Assembly (NCBI GenBank): GCA_002371115.1
Contig: DFFY01000014.1
Coordinates: 1-25,775 of the forward strand
DNA length: 25,775 bases
Direction of reading: 5' to 3'
Source: Bacteroidales bacterium UBA3764
GTDB taxonomy: Bacteria; Bacteroidota; Bacteroidia; Bacteroidales; UBA932
The notes beneath the pieces are model-generated. The model ran no database searches, had not been told where the DNA came from, and was given only the letters and a program-made list of their open reading frames with translations. Shown here one piece after another: positions 7,524 to 16,036 of this stretch; within the stretch, counting starts at the first letter, position 1, and each line of letters starts with the position of its first letter. A program made the translations under genes and the position numbers.

Positions 7524-9316
7524 GTCTGAAAAAACTGCTACCGCTCATTCCGGCGGCGCTCATCCTGGGTTCGCTGCTGTTCCCGCAGGGCTGTGCCAAC
7601 ACCACAACCCCGCCTTCCGGTGGTGACAAAGACACCATTCCTCCGGTTCTCACCAAAGTGTCGCCCTTTCCCGGCTCGGTGAACGTGAGCCCGCACAAAA
7701 CCAAACTCCTTTTCACGTTCAACGAGTATGTGAAGATAAAGGACGCAAACGGCGTATATCTGTCTCCCCCATTGGAAAAACGTCCCAAAGCCGTGCTCAA
7801 GGGCAAATCGGTGGAGGTGTCGTTTGAAAGCGACCTGGACAGCAATACCACCTACACGCTGGACCTGACGGGTGCTATTGCCGATAACAACGAGGGCAAT
7901 CTTTTCCCGGGTTTCACGCTGGTGTTCTCCACCGGCCCCCAGATAGATTCCATGTGCCTGACCGGTCTGGTACAGGACTGCAACACCCTCACGCCGCTGA
8001 GGGGAATTACGGTGATGCTGTACAAGGACCAGGCGGACTCCGCCGTATTCCTGAAGCGGCCCGTCGCCGCCGCCAAAACCGACGACTGGGGCTTCTTCAG
8101 CCTTCGGAACATCCAGGATACCGTGTACCGCGTTTATGCCGTCAAGGACGAGAACAACAACAATCTGTATGACCCGGAGAGTGAACGGGTGGCCTTCCTG
8201 GACTCCCTGTTCCGGCCCAAAACCGTGTTCAACGACAGCCTATACGAGTTTAAGAAGTTCGACATGAAGGACACGGCCCTGTGCCTGGCCCGCAAGACGG
8301 ATTTTGAGCTCAATCTTTTCCGCGAAAAACCTTCCAAGCAGATGATAGTGAAGAAGGAACGCGTAGGGCTTCGCACCGCCTACCTTACGTTCATGGCGCC
8401 GGAAGCCGTCATCCACGACATGCGTATCAAAGGCCTGGCGCGGGAAAAACTGATATCCCAGTTCAATCCCCAGCGGGATTCGCTGGAGCTTTGGGTGAAT
8501 GACCAGCGCAAAATGCCGGATACCCTGAAACTGCTGCTCAAATACGACAAGACAGATACCACCGGCAAGCTCCTGCCTACGGAAGAAGAGGTGAAGTTGG
8601 CTATCGGCAAGGAACTCCGTGCGGAACTGATGAAGAAGGAAAGCGTCCGCAACCGCAAGCACGAGGACACCATTGCCGTGATGACCACCAAGGCCGATGC
8701 CACTACGGTGGAGCAGTACGGCTACGAAATTGAATTCAAATATCCGCTCATCGAAAGTGCCTGGGACTCGCTGAAATTCCGCAGCGTGAACCCGCGCCAG
8801 CAGGAATCCAAGGGCAAGGTCCGGGTGGTGCAGGACAGCACGAATCTGCGCCATTTCAACATTTACCCGGAAGAAAAGCTGATGCCCGGTTTCGACTACT
8901 ATCTCAAGATTCCCTACCGGCGTTTCCGCGATGTGAATGGTTTCTACAACGACAGCACGGAACTCAAGGTGACCTTGCCCAATGACGAGAAACTGAGCAG
9001 CATCACCCTGGAGCTGTCCAACGTCAGGAACAAATACATCCTGGACCTGCTTACGGAAAAGCGGGACAAGGTGGTGCGCTCCTTCATTGTGGATAAGGAC
9101 TGCTCTGTGGTGTATCCGTACCTCAAGACCGGTAATTATTGCATCCGTATCACGGAAGACCTGAACCGGAACAACCTGGTGGATACCGGTGTGCTGCTGG
9201 AGCACCGGCAGCCGGAGAAAGTGCGCTTCTTCAAGGTGGAAGACCAGTTCCTGATTAAGGTGCTGGAACGGGCGGAAATGGTTTGGCAGATAGATATGGA
9301 GGAAATGTTCCGATGA
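7520..9316 (+). CDS. Ig-like (Big_5-type) domain lipoprotein
   Basis: A 598-residue envelope protein of a family widespread in Bacteroidota. The N-terminus MSLKKLLPLIPAALILG is a signal peptide ending at LLFPQGC, so Cys25 is the likely lipidated residue; the -3 position is not the usual Leu/Val, making the lipobox imperfect. After it, ANTTTPPSGGDKDTIPPV is the typical start of these proteins, followed by an SbsA-like Big_5 Ig domain (about residues 35-130; motifs FTFNEYVKIKD, TYTLDLTGAIADNNEGN). A carboxypeptidase-regulatory-like beta segment then spans about 145-215 (GRITVML-like core, DENNNNLYDPESE). The rest is beta-rich and unassigned. The molecular role is unknown. The ATG overlaps the RSH stop (7520-7523) and the stop overlaps the next gene's ATG, so all three are probably translated together. 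Confidence 0.85.
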   Translation: MSLKKLLPLIPAALILGSLLFPQGCANTTTPPSGGDKDTIPPVLTKVSPFPGSVNVSPHKTKLLFTFNEYVKIKDANGVYLSPPLEKRPKAVLKGKSVEVSFESDLDSNTTYTLDLTGAIADNNEGNLFPGFTLVFSTGPQIDSMCLTGLVQDCNTLTPLRGITVMLYKDQADSAVFLKRPVAAAKTDDWGFFSLRNIQDTVYRVYAVKDENNNNLYDPESERVAFLDSLFRPKTVFNDSLYEFKKFDMKDTALCLARKTDFELNLFREKPSKQMIVKKERVGLRTAYLTFMAPEAVIHDMRIKGLAREKLISQFNPQRDSLELWVNDQRKMPDTLKLLLKYDKTDTTGKLLPTEEEVKLAIGKELRAELMKKESVRNRKHEDTIAVMTTKADATTVEQYGYEIEFKYPLIESAWDSLKFRSVNPRQQESKGKVRVVQDSTNLRHFNIYPEEKLMPGFDYYLKIPYRRFRDVNGFYNDSTELKVTLPNDEKLSSITLELSNVRNKYILDLLTEKRDKVVRSFIVDKDCSVVYPYLKTGNYCIRITEDLNRNNLVDTGVLLEHRQPEKVRFFKVEDQFLIKVLERAEMVWQIDMEEMFR

Positions 9317-10173
9317 GGAAGCGTCTGTATGCCATAAGCGTCGGTCTCATGGCCGCCTGTTCCCTTTCCTTTGCCCAGGTGGATCTGGACAAGGAATTCT
9401 TCAGCCTGCCGGATACCGTCACCAATGCCTATCTGGACAGTGTGACCATTCGGGCCCGCAAGCCCAATGATTATTGGATGATAGGCGTTTACGGAGGTGC
9501 ATCGGCCCAGTTTGGCTTTTGGAATCCTTCGCGTCTGACAACGGCTCAGCTTCAGTTTCCGGTATATGGTTTCTCGGTGATCCGGCAGTTCACCATGTTC
9601 GGGCTCTACCCTTTCCTGGGCCTGGAGTTTGGAGCGCAGCAGAATTACGAGGGCTATGAGTTCAAGACCAACAAGGAAACCAAGTACCGTTCCACGGAAT
9701 CCGGGGCGTACAAGGCCATGATGCGGGTTCCGGAGGCGTTCATCCTCACCCACGGACACTTTGACCTGGGCGAGCACTTCAAATTCATGCTCAAGGTGGG
9801 CCTGTATGGCGGTTATCGGACCTCCATTACGCGTGTGCTGGACGACAATTTTGTAGGGTCTTCCTACGAGCAATACGTAAGCACGTTCCGGGATTATGAC
9901 CTTCGCTGGACTTACGGCGTCATGGGCGGTGTGGGCATGGGCCTGGTGTTCAACCCTATTGAAATTCACCTGAATGTAAATGTCAAATGGGGCTGGGGCT
10001 CCTTCTGGCAGCCGGATTATACCAGCCCTTATTATTACCGGTTCGGCTATCCCCTGGACGGAACCGTTACCTTGGGCGTGTATTATCAACTGACACCCCG
10101 ATATGGGCATACACGTGCGCAGTTGCGCCGTCTGGCCCGGAAAATGATTGAAGAACAGCAGCAGAAACCATGA
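9313..10173 (+). CDS. Putative outer-membrane beta-barrel protein
   Basis: A 286-residue secreted protein with signal peptide MRKRLYAISVGLMAACSLSFA and probable cleavage before QVDLDKEF. The mature part has a short N-terminal linker, then alternating aromatic/hydrophobic strands rich in Gly and Tyr (for example WMIGVYGGASAQFGFWN, FKFMLKVGLYGGYR, VMGGVGMGLVFN), as in outer-membrane barrels. The C-terminus after the barrel is basic and helical. I chose the ATG at 9313 rather than the in-frame ATG at 9283 because the signal peptide begins there and because it overlaps the preceding stop as ATGA. The stop overlaps the ispG ATG in the same way. Function unknown; linkage to the Ig-like lipoprotein suggests a common envelope role. 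Confidence 0.75.
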   Translation: MRKRLYAISVGLMAACSLSFAQVDLDKEFFSLPDTVTNAYLDSVTIRARKPNDYWMIGVYGGASAQFGFWNPSRLTTAQLQFPVYGFSVIRQFTMFGLYPFLGLEFGAQQNYEGYEFKTNKETKYRSTESGAYKAMMRVPEAFILTHGHFDLGEHFKFMLKVGLYGGYRTSITRVLDDNFVGSSYEQYVSTFRDYDLRWTYGVMGGVGMGLVFNPIEIHLNVNVKWGWGSFWQPDYTSPYYYRFGYPLDGTVTLGVYYQLTPRYGHTRAQLRRLARKMIEEQQQKP

Positions 10174-11465
10174 TTGAAGCAATGAAAACCTGCACCGTCC
10201 GCGTGGGCGATGTCCTCATTGGAAGCGGCCACCCCATTGTGGTCCAGACCATGTGCAATACCCATACGGCCAATGTGGCCGCCACCGTGGCGCAGTGCCG
10301 CCGGCTGGCAGCGGTGGGATCGGAGCTCATCCGCATCACCGTCCCTTCCCTCTCGGATGTGCCTGCTTTGCAACAAATCCATGATACGCTGCGCGCGGAG
10401 GGCATTCAGACGCCTTTGGTGGCCGATATCCACTTCTCAGCGGAGGTGGCCATGGCCGTGGTGCCGGTGGTGGAGAAAATCCGTATCAATCCCGGCAATT
10501 TCCATCCGGACCATGAGAAGGCCCGCCAGCTCTTCGGGCAGTTTCTGGAAAAGTGCAAGCAGTATGACCGGGCCATCCGGATTGGTCTGAACCATGGTTC
10601 GTTGGGCAAGTATATTGTGGAGAAATATGGCAATACGCCGCAGGCCATGGCCCTGGCTGCCATGGAGTGGGTGGAGATGTGCATGGATGCCAACTTCTAC
10701 AACGTGGTAGTGTCCCTGAAAGCCTCCAATACGGTTGTGATGGTGCAGGCGTACCGCGAACTTGCACGCATGATGCAGGAAAAGGGTGTCGTTTTCCCCT
10801 TGCATGTAGGCGTGACGGAGGCCGGCAACGGTGACAGCGGCCGCATCAAGTCCTGCGTGGCCATTTCCACGCTGCTTTCAGAAGGTATCGGCAATACCAT
10901 TCGCGTGTCCCTCACCGAGGACCCAGCCAACGAGATTCCCGTGGCGCAGTACCTTGCCCGCCGGTATGGTCCTCTCATCCCAAGCTGTCCTTCTGTCATA
11001 CCGAGCGAAGCGAGTGTATCTCTCTCCCCTCGTGACGAGGCCATCCTCGCCGCCGCCTGCGACTGGGGTGCACCCCTGCTCAACCACGAAGTGGACGACA
11101 TCCCCCTGGAGGACGAATACCTCAAGGACGAGATTCTGCAGGCCTGTAGGCGCCGTTTTTACAAACCGGAGTACATTGCCTGCCCCGGCTGCGGCCGCAC
11201 GCTGTACGACCTGGAAAACACCTTCAACAAGGTGAAGGCTGCCACGGCCGGCTTCAAGGACGTGGTCATTGCCGTGATGGGCTGTATTGTCAACGGCCCC
11301 GGCGAAATGGCCGATGCTGACTACGGCTACGTGGGCGAAGGCGCCGGCAAAGTGACGCTCTACCGTAAAAAAGAGCCCGTCCTGAGGCATATACCCGAGG
11401 ACGAGGCAGTAAATAAGCTCGTTGAGCTTATCACCGCCGATCGTGTTTCACCTCTGGGGGACTAA
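10170..11465 (+). CDS. ispG: 4-hydroxy-3-methylbut-2-enyl diphosphate synthase, shortened three-domain type
   Basis: IspG (GcpE) converts 2-C-methyl-D-erythritol cyclodiphosphate to HMBPP in the MEP isoprenoid pathway, using a 4Fe-4S cluster. The TIM-barrel half is visible (VQTMCNTHTANVAATVAQ, PLVADIHFS, KIRINPGNF, RIGLNHGSL). The cluster cysteines are Cys338 and Cys341 (YIACPGCGRTL) and Cys372 (GCIVNGPGEMADADYG), with Glu379 in the active-site NGPGE. The flanks RVSLTEDPANEIPVA and DEILQACRRRFYKPEYIACPGCGRTLY-type residues resemble the plant/Chlamydia/Bacteroidota form, which has an extra A* domain of over 200 residues between them. Here only about 65 residues remain, and 274-287 come from the dispersed repeat (VIPSEASVSL). 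At 431 residues it is close to the two-domain form. Metal and catalytic residues are intact. Its stop lies in the loop of a hairpin shared with psd. Confidence 0.93.
   Translation: MIEAMKTCTVRVGDVLIGSGHPIVVQTMCNTHTANVAATVAQCRRLAAVGSELIRITVPSLSDVPALQQIHDTLRAEGIQTPLVADIHFSAEVAMAVVPVVEKIRINPGNFHPDHEKARQLFGQFLEKCKQYDRAIRIGLNHGSLGKYIVEKYGNTPQAMALAAMEWVEMCMDANFYNVVVSLKASNTVVMVQAYRELARMMQEKGVVFPLHVGVTEAGNGDSGRIKSCVAISTLLSEGIGNTIRVSLTEDPANEIPVAQYLARRYGPLIPSCPSVIPSEASVSLSPRDEAILAAACDWGAPLLNHEVDDIPLEDEYLKDEILQACRRRFYKPEYIACPGCGRTLYDLENTFNKVKAATAGFKDVVIAVMGCIVNGPGEMADADYGYVGEGAGKVTLYRKKEPVLRHIPEDEAVNKLVELITADRVSPLGD
10993..11024 (+). repeat. Dispersed repeat copy inside ispG
   Basis: GTCATACCGAGCGAAGCGAG starts at 10995 and continues GTGTATCTC. 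The stretch 11005-11022 equals 5090-5107 of ligA on the opposite strand. It is read in frame as V-I-P-S-E-A-S-V-S within the IspG linker. Confidence 0.85.
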
Positions 11466-11473
11466 TCCCCCAG
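11454..11473. terminator. Bidirectional hairpin between convergent ispG and psd
   Basis: CTGGGGG (11454-11460) pairs with CCCCCAG (11467-11473) around a 6-nt loop that contains the ispG stop TAA (11463-11465). It lies between two converging genes 15 bp apart. There is no U-run on either side, so it may act as a transcript end stabiliser rather than a textbook intrinsic terminator. Confidence 0.5.
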
Positions 11474-11480
11474 CTCCGAG

Positions 11481-12158
11481 CTAGTTTACCTCAGGCAGAA
11501 TGGCGAGGACGGATTCTACGGCGCGGACCTTGTCTCCCACCTTCACTTTTACATCGGCTTCCAGCGGGACGAACAAGTCTATGCGGGAGCCGAATTTAAT
11601 TACCCCGCACTGGTCTCCCCTGTACTCCATTTTTCCGGGCTCCGAGTAGCACACGATGCGGCGGGCAAAGGTGCCGGCAATTTGCTTGAAGAACACCTCT
11701 CCGTGGTCGTTCTTCATGCAGGTGGAAGAATGCTCGTTGAGTTCCGAGGACTTGGGGTGGAAGGCCAGGAGGTACTTGCCTTCATGGTACTTGTAATAGG
11801 TGACCTCACCTGTGATGGGCCAGAAGTTGCAGTGGACGTCAAAGAAGTCCATATAGACGGAAATCTGAATGCAGTCCCGCTTGAGGTACTCCTTCTCATA
11901 CACCTTGTCCACAATGACCACCTTGCCGTCCGCTACGGACGTAACCAACTGATGATTATCGACATAGGGCGTTTCCCGGTTAGGAACGCGGAAAAACCAA
12001 GTGATGAAAACCATGAAAATGACCATGGCGGCGCAGAGCGGGATGCTCAGCCACAGCCAGGGTACATAGCGGGCCGTGAGGAAAATGAGCACGGCGCAGA
12101 TGCACCAGCTGGTAAGGATGGTTCCGTAAGAGTCGTTGTCAATCTTAATCCACTTCAT
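11481..12158 (-). CDS. psd: Phosphatidylserine decarboxylase (short proenzyme)
   Basis: Psd makes phosphatidylethanolamine by decarboxylating phosphatidylserine at the inner membrane. The protein has 225 residues, typical of the short class. Two hydrophobic segments near the N-terminus (about residues 14-30 and 36-56) anchor it. The core has ISVYMDFFDVHCNFWPITG and YYKYHEGKYLLAFHPKSSELNE. The self-cleavage site is Gly190-Ser191 in KFGSRIDLF; Ser191 would become the pyruvoyl cofactor. It is the last gene of the pepD-to-psd operon, starting 9 bp after the cdsA stop; cdsA supplies the CDP-diacylglycerol from which phosphatidylserine is made. A phosphatidylserine synthase gene often follows in relatives but is absent here. 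Confidence 0.95.
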   Translation of the reverse strand: MKWIKIDNDSYGTILTSWCICAVLIFLTARYVPWLWLSIPLCAAMVIFMVFITWFFRVPNRETPYVDNHQLVTSVADGKVVIVDKVYEKEYLKRDCIQISVYMDFFDVHCNFWPITGEVTYYKYHEGKYLLAFHPKSSELNEHSSTCMKNDHGEVFFKQIAGTFARRIVCYSEPGKMEYRGDQCGVIKFGSRIDLFVPLEADVKVKVGDKVRAVESVLAILPEVN

Positions 12159-12167
12159 AAAATACCA

Positions 12168-12995
12168 CTACACAAGTTCGAATAATACCAAATATACATA
12201 CGCCGTGGGAATGGCGAAGAGGGCGCTGTCAAAGCGGTCCAGGAGGCCGCCGTGGCCCGGCATGATGTTGCCGGAATCCTTTACGCCGAACTGACGCTTC
12301 CACAGGGACTCGAACAAATCCCCGAAAACGCCCGTAACATGCATGAGGCTGGCCATCACCAGCACATGCACCACCGGGAAGTCAATCATGCCGGTGCGGA
12401 TGAGGATATAGGCTGCTACCAGCACGGTGAGCCAACCGCCCAAAAATCCCGCCCAGGACTTCTTGGGCGATATGTCCGGGCACATCTTGGCCGGCCAAAT
12501 CTTTTGGCCGAACACCATGCCGAAGCAGTACGCGCCCACGTCCGAGGACCAGATAATGATGAAGAACGCCAGCATAAGCAGACCGCTGTAGCCATTGGCG
12601 CCACTTACTACAAAGGGAGCAAGCGCCACGGGAAGGCCGATATACAGCAAGCCGGCCAGCACATACGCATATTCCTTGAAGTCTTTATGGTCCACTACCA
12701 TCCAGATAAGCAGGCACACCAGCAGCGGGAGGAGGATGCTGAAATACTTGAGGGGAAGCGGCTTGGGGCCAAGATACAACCACACCAGGCCAAAAGCCGT
12801 CATGGCCAGTAATATGGCGGCTTTCTGCACGGCTTTGTGCCTGTCCCCCAGGGTAATCTGGTAGAATTCCCGCAGCATCTGCGCTTGGATAAACAGGAAC
12901 AGAAACGGGAACAGGTACCTAACCTCAAGAAGGCAGCCAATCATGACTGCCAGAAATACGATGCCGGAAATGCTGCGCGTTACGGTTGTGTTCAT
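12168..12995 (-). CDS. cdsA: Phosphatidate cytidylyltransferase (CDP-diacylglycerol synthase)
   Basis: CdsA joins CTP and phosphatidic acid to form CDP-diacylglycerol, the branch point of phospholipid synthesis. The 275-residue protein is a multi-spanning membrane protein with about seven or eight hydrophobic segments. The family signature is intact near the C-terminus: SLWKRQFGVKDSGNIMPGHG followed by GLLDRFDS, with the KD and DR-D residues that hold the metal ions. The ATG (12995-12993) overlaps the ftsH stop, so translation is likely coupled. The link of ftsH to lipid genes is common in Bacteroidota and fits FtsH's known role in membrane-lipid balance in other bacteria. Confidence 0.95.
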   Translation of the reverse strand: MNTTVTRSISGIVFLAVMIGCLLEVRYLFPFLFLFIQAQMLREFYQITLGDRHKAVQKAAILLAMTAFGLVWLYLGPKPLPLKYFSILLPLLVCLLIWMVVDHKDFKEYAYVLAGLLYIGLPVALAPFVVSGANGYSGLLMLAFFIIIWSSDVGAYCFGMVFGQKIWPAKMCPDISPKKSWAGFLGGWLTVLVAAYILIRTGMIDFPVVHVLVMASLMHVTGVFGDLFESLWKRQFGVKDSGNIMPGHGGLLDRFDSALFAIPTAYVYLVLFELV

Positions 12996-14938
12996 GCCTC
13001 TGCAGGTGCTTCTGTTTCTTCCTGAACAAACTGGTCATCTGCGGCGGGTTTCACCTTGGGTCCCAGGATTTGTTCAATATCTTCTGCAAAGATAACTTCT
13101 TTTTCCAAAAGATACGCCCCCAGACGCATGAAACCGTCTTTATTGTCGTCAATGAGCTTGCGCGTGCGGTCATGTACCTCCTTCACCAGGGCTTTCACCT
13201 CCTGGTCCATGAGTTCGGCCGTTTTCTCCGAGTACGGCTTTACCAAGTTGTAGCCACGGGAACCGGTTGAGTCATAGAAGCTTAACGCCCCCACTTTGTC
13301 GCTCATGCCGTAATATTGCACCATGGCGTAGGCCATGCCGGTCATGCGCTCCAGGTCGTTCAAAGCGCCTGTAGAGGGCTCTCCATTGAGGATTTCCTCT
13401 GCCACGCGGCCGCCAATGAGCTGGCACATGTGGTCCATCATGACGCTGCGGCTCCAGTTCTTGCGCTCCTCCGGCAGGCTCCAGGTAAGGCCCAGGGCAT
13501 TGCCGCGCGGGATAATGGACACCTTGAACACCGGGTCTGCGTACGGCAGCAGCCAGCCCACCAGGGCGTGACCGGCCTCATGATACGCGGTGGTGCGTTT
13601 TTCTGCGGGCGTCATGATGGTACTGGACTTGCGCTCCAGACCGCCGATAATGCGGTCCACAGCATCCAGGAAGTCCTGCTGCATCACGGCTTTGTGGTTC
13701 CGGCGGGCAGCAGTAAGTGCAGCCTCGTTACACACATTGGCTATATCCGCCCCGGAGAAACCGGGCGTATGCTTGGCCATGAACTCCACGGAGAAGTCCT
13801 CTCCCAGCTTGATGTCCCGCAGGTGCACCTTAAAGATTTCCTCGCGCTCCTTGAGCTCCGGCAGTTCCACATGGATTTGACGGTCGAAGCGGCCGGCCCG
13901 CATGAGGGCCTTGTCCAGAATATCCGAGCGGTTGGTAGCGGCCAGGACTATTACACCGCTGTTGGTGCCAAAGCCGTCCATTTCCGTAAGAAGCTGATTC
14001 AGCGTGTTTTCGCGCTCGTCATTGGAAGAAAAGCCTCCGTTCTTGGCACGGGCGCGGCCCACGGCGTCAATCTCGTCGATAAAGACAATGCACGGCGCCT
14101 TTTCCTTGGCCTGGCGGAACAAATCCCGCACACGGGATGCTCCCACGCCCACGAACATTTCCACGAAGTCCGATCCCGAAATGGAGAAGAACGGGACGTT
14201 GGCCTCCCCTGCCACGGCCTTGGCCAGCAAGGTTTTACCGGTGCCCGGAGGGCCCACCAGCAGCGCTCCCTTAGGGATTTTTCCGCCCAGGGCGGTGTAC
14301 TTCTGGGGGTTCTTGAGGAAGTCCACAATCTCCATCACCTCTTCCTTGGCGCCATACAGGCCGGCCACGTCCTTGAAGGTGACCTTGGTCTCATTCTTGT
14401 CCGCCTCCCGCGTATTGGCCTTGCCCACGTTGAACGGGTTCATGCCACCGGCACCAGGACCGCCCATGCCACGGTTCATGCCGCGGAACATCCACACCCA
14501 GAACAGGATGAAGATGAGGAGCGGAAACACCATCTGGAAAATATCGCCCCAGATATGGTCTTCATTCTTGATGACCACCTTGAACTGTTCTACGGGCGTA
14601 AGCTGCGCATTCAGTGCGCCAAAGATGGCCTCCGGATCAAATTTTGACGATACCAGGAAATAGAAATGCGGTGCGCGGCGGGGCGGATTGCCGCCCGGGA
14701 ACTTGCTCTCATACTTGGAGAGTTTTTCCGGGCGCAGTTTAATCTCGCCTTTGTAGTCGTTGCGCACAAAATCAATCTGGGCCACGTCGCCTTCCGCAAT
14801 CATGGTCTGGACTTCCGCCCATTCTATTTTTTCCGGCGCTGAACTTCGCTGGTTGTTGAACAGCAAATACCCGATTCCCAGGAGAATCAGGAAGTACAGC
14901 CAGGAAAAATTGAAACTTATTTTTTTCTTTTCTGCCAT
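12992..14938 (-). CDS. ftsH: ATP-dependent zinc metalloprotease FtsH
   Basis: FtsH is a membrane-anchored hexameric AAA+ protease that removes misassembled membrane proteins and some regulators. The 648-residue protein has two membrane segments (about residues 11-27 and 134-151) around a periplasmic domain. Walker A is GPPGTGKT (229-236), Walker B IVFIDEIDAVG (about 284-294), and the second region of homology NRSDILDKALMRAGRFDRQ (about 336-354). The zinc site is HEAGH (453-457). The periplasmic part is larger than in Escherichia coli and includes a basic PGGNPPRRAPHFYF segment. It follows rsfS by 3 bp and overlaps cdsA. The C-terminus is acidic and likely flexible. Confidence 0.97.
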   Translation of the reverse strand: MAEKKKISFNFSWLYFLILLGIGYLLFNNQRSSAPEKIEWAEVQTMIAEGDVAQIDFVRNDYKGEIKLRPEKLSKYESKFPGGNPPRRAPHFYFLVSSKFDPEAIFGALNAQLTPVEQFKVVIKNEDHIWGDIFQMVFPLLIFILFWVWMFRGMNRGMGGPGAGGMNPFNVGKANTREADKNETKVTFKDVAGLYGAKEEVMEIVDFLKNPQKYTALGGKIPKGALLVGPPGTGKTLLAKAVAGEANVPFFSISGSDFVEMFVGVGASRVRDLFRQAKEKAPCIVFIDEIDAVGRARAKNGGFSSNDERENTLNQLLTEMDGFGTNSGVIVLAATNRSDILDKALMRAGRFDRQIHVELPELKEREEIFKVHLRDIKLGEDFSVEFMAKHTPGFSGADIANVCNEAALTAARRNHKAVMQQDFLDAVDRIIGGLERKSSTIMTPAEKRTTAYHEAGHALVGWLLPYADPVFKVSIIPRGNALGLTWSLPEERKNWSRSVMMDHMCQLIGGRVAEEILNGEPSTGALNDLERMTGMAYAMVQYYGMSDKVGALSFYDSTGSRGYNLVKPYSEKTAELMDQEVKALVKEVHDRTRKLIDDNKDGFMRLGAYLLEKEVIFAEDIEQILGPKVKPAADDQFVQEETEAPAEA

Positions 14939-14941
14939 GGA

Positions 14942-15325
14942 TTATTCTTGGGTTTTGCCGGCGGAAGCCTTGGGAACGCGGCGCTCCTTGTATTCCTTGC
15001 GGGGAACATCGGCCCAAAGTTCTTCCAGGCGGTAGAATTCACGGTACTCCTTGAGGAAGATGTGCACCACAATGTTTCCGTAGTCCTGGATAATCCAGAA
15101 GTTGTTGCCCTCTCCCTGTGAACGGTAGAGCGTGTGGCCTTCTTCCTTCATTTTTTCTGCGATATTGTCGGCAATGGCGCCCACCTGGGTGGTGTTGGAA
15201 CCGTCGCACACCACAAAGTAATCCGTGATGGCACCGTCGATGGACCGCAGGTCCAGGGAAACCACATTTTCACCCTTCTTGTCATAAATGGCATCGGCCA
15301 GCAGCCGTAAATCGTGTGTAATCAT
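14942..15325 (-). CDS. rsfS: Ribosomal silencing factor RsfS
   Basis: RsfS (Iojap/YbeB family) binds ribosomal protein uL14 and blocks subunit joining when nutrients are short. At 127 residues it has normal length. Family motifs are DYFVVCDGSNTTQVGAIADN and GNNFWIIQDYGNIVVHIF, followed by the usual F-YRLEELW end. The C-terminus has a short basic extension (PRKEYKERRVPKA). The gene begins 45 bp after rpe, with a possible promoter of its own at 15352-15359, and runs into ftsH with a 3-bp gap. The rsfS-ftsH-cdsA order is typical of Bacteroidota. Confidence 0.93.
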   Translation of the reverse strand: MITHDLRLLADAIYDKKGENVVSLDLRSIDGAITDYFVVCDGSNTTQVGAIADNIAEKMKEEGHTLYRSQGEGNNFWIIQDYGNIVVHIFLKEYREFYRLEELWADVPRKEYKERRVPKASAGKTQE

Positions 15326-15351
15326 GCTATTTTGTTTTGTCCGTGTTCTAT

Positions 15352-15359
15352 CAAAAATA
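15352..15359 (-). promoter_or_regulatory. Possible internal promoter element for rsfS-ftsH
   Basis: TATTTTTG on the minus strand is an exact -7 consensus, about 27 nt before the rsfS ATG and just past the rpe stop. No TTTG or TTG is visible at the -33 position, so this is a half-match only. Confidence 0.35.
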
Positions 15360-15370
15360 ACGCCACCGGT

Positions 15371-16036
15371 TTACTCTGCCATTTTGTCAGCATTCTGCAT
15401 GGCGAGAATGGCTGCGGCGGGGTCCTGGGCCTTGAAAACCGAACTCCCTGCCACCAGGATGCCGGCACCGGCTTGCACCACTTCTGGCGCATTGGCAGGG
15501 CCCACTCCGCCATCCACCTCTACGGGTACCTCCGGGCGTCCCAGACGGTCCAGCTCCGTGCGGACGGCATGGATGCGCTCCAGGCTCTCCGGAATGAACT
15601 TTTGCCCGCCAAATCCGGCGAAAACGCTCATGATGAGCACATAATCGGCCATAGGCAGCAGCGGAAAAATGGCTTCCACCGGGCAGTCCGGGTTAATGAC
15701 GATACCCGCCTTCACGCCCAGGCCCTGAATGGTCCGGATGAGGGCGGCACTCCCCTCCTTTGCGGCCTCATAATGGAAGCTGATCATGGACGCCCCGGCC
15801 TTGGCGAAGCGCTCCACGTACTTTTCCGGCTGCACAATCATCAGGTGTACGTCCAGGGGCTTGCGGGCCTCCTTGGCGATGGCTTCCACCACCGGAAAAC
15901 CAAAGGAGATGTTGGGCACAAAGGTGCCGTCCATAATGTCCAGGTGGAAAATATCGGCATAGCTATTGACGATATCCACGTCTTTTTGCAGGTGCAGAAA
16001 ATCTGCCGCCAGGATGGAAGGGGCTACTTGTATCAT
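15371..16036 (-). CDS. rpe: Ribulose-phosphate 3-epimerase
   Basis: Rpe interconverts ribulose 5-phosphate and xylulose 5-phosphate in the pentose phosphate pathway. The 221-residue protein has the usual TIM-barrel motifs: APSILAADFLHL, the metal and catalytic segment FHLDIMDGTFVPN, VHLMI, and the second catalytic Asp in PVEVDGGVG. The phosphate-loop motif, normally MSVNPGFGGQ or MSVEPGFGGQ, reads MSVFAGFGGQ, so two positions differ while the glycines and Gln are kept. Its ATG overlaps the pepD stop (ATGA), so it is translated with pepD. Confidence 0.95.
   Translation of the reverse strand: MIQVAPSILAADFLHLQKDVDIVNSYADIFHLDIMDGTFVPNISFGFPVVEAIAKEARKPLDVHLMIVQPEKYVERFAKAGASMISFHYEAAKEGSAALIRTIQGLGVKAGIVINPDCPVEAIFPLLPMADYVLIMSVFAGFGGQKFIPESLERIHAVRTELDRLGRPEVPVEVDGGVGPANAPEVVQAGAGILVAGSSVFKAQDPAAAILAMQNADKMAE

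Noticed and set aside
12170..12190. GTTCGAAT-like string suggesting a tRNA T-arm
   Set aside because: No cloverleaf can be built around it; it lies at the cdsA-psd junction. No tRNA was found in the window.
13316..14647. A 443-residue open frame on the plus strand across ftsH
   Set aside because: It is the antisense shadow of the FtsH AAA+ and protease domains; His/Gly/Val-rich composition without motifs.
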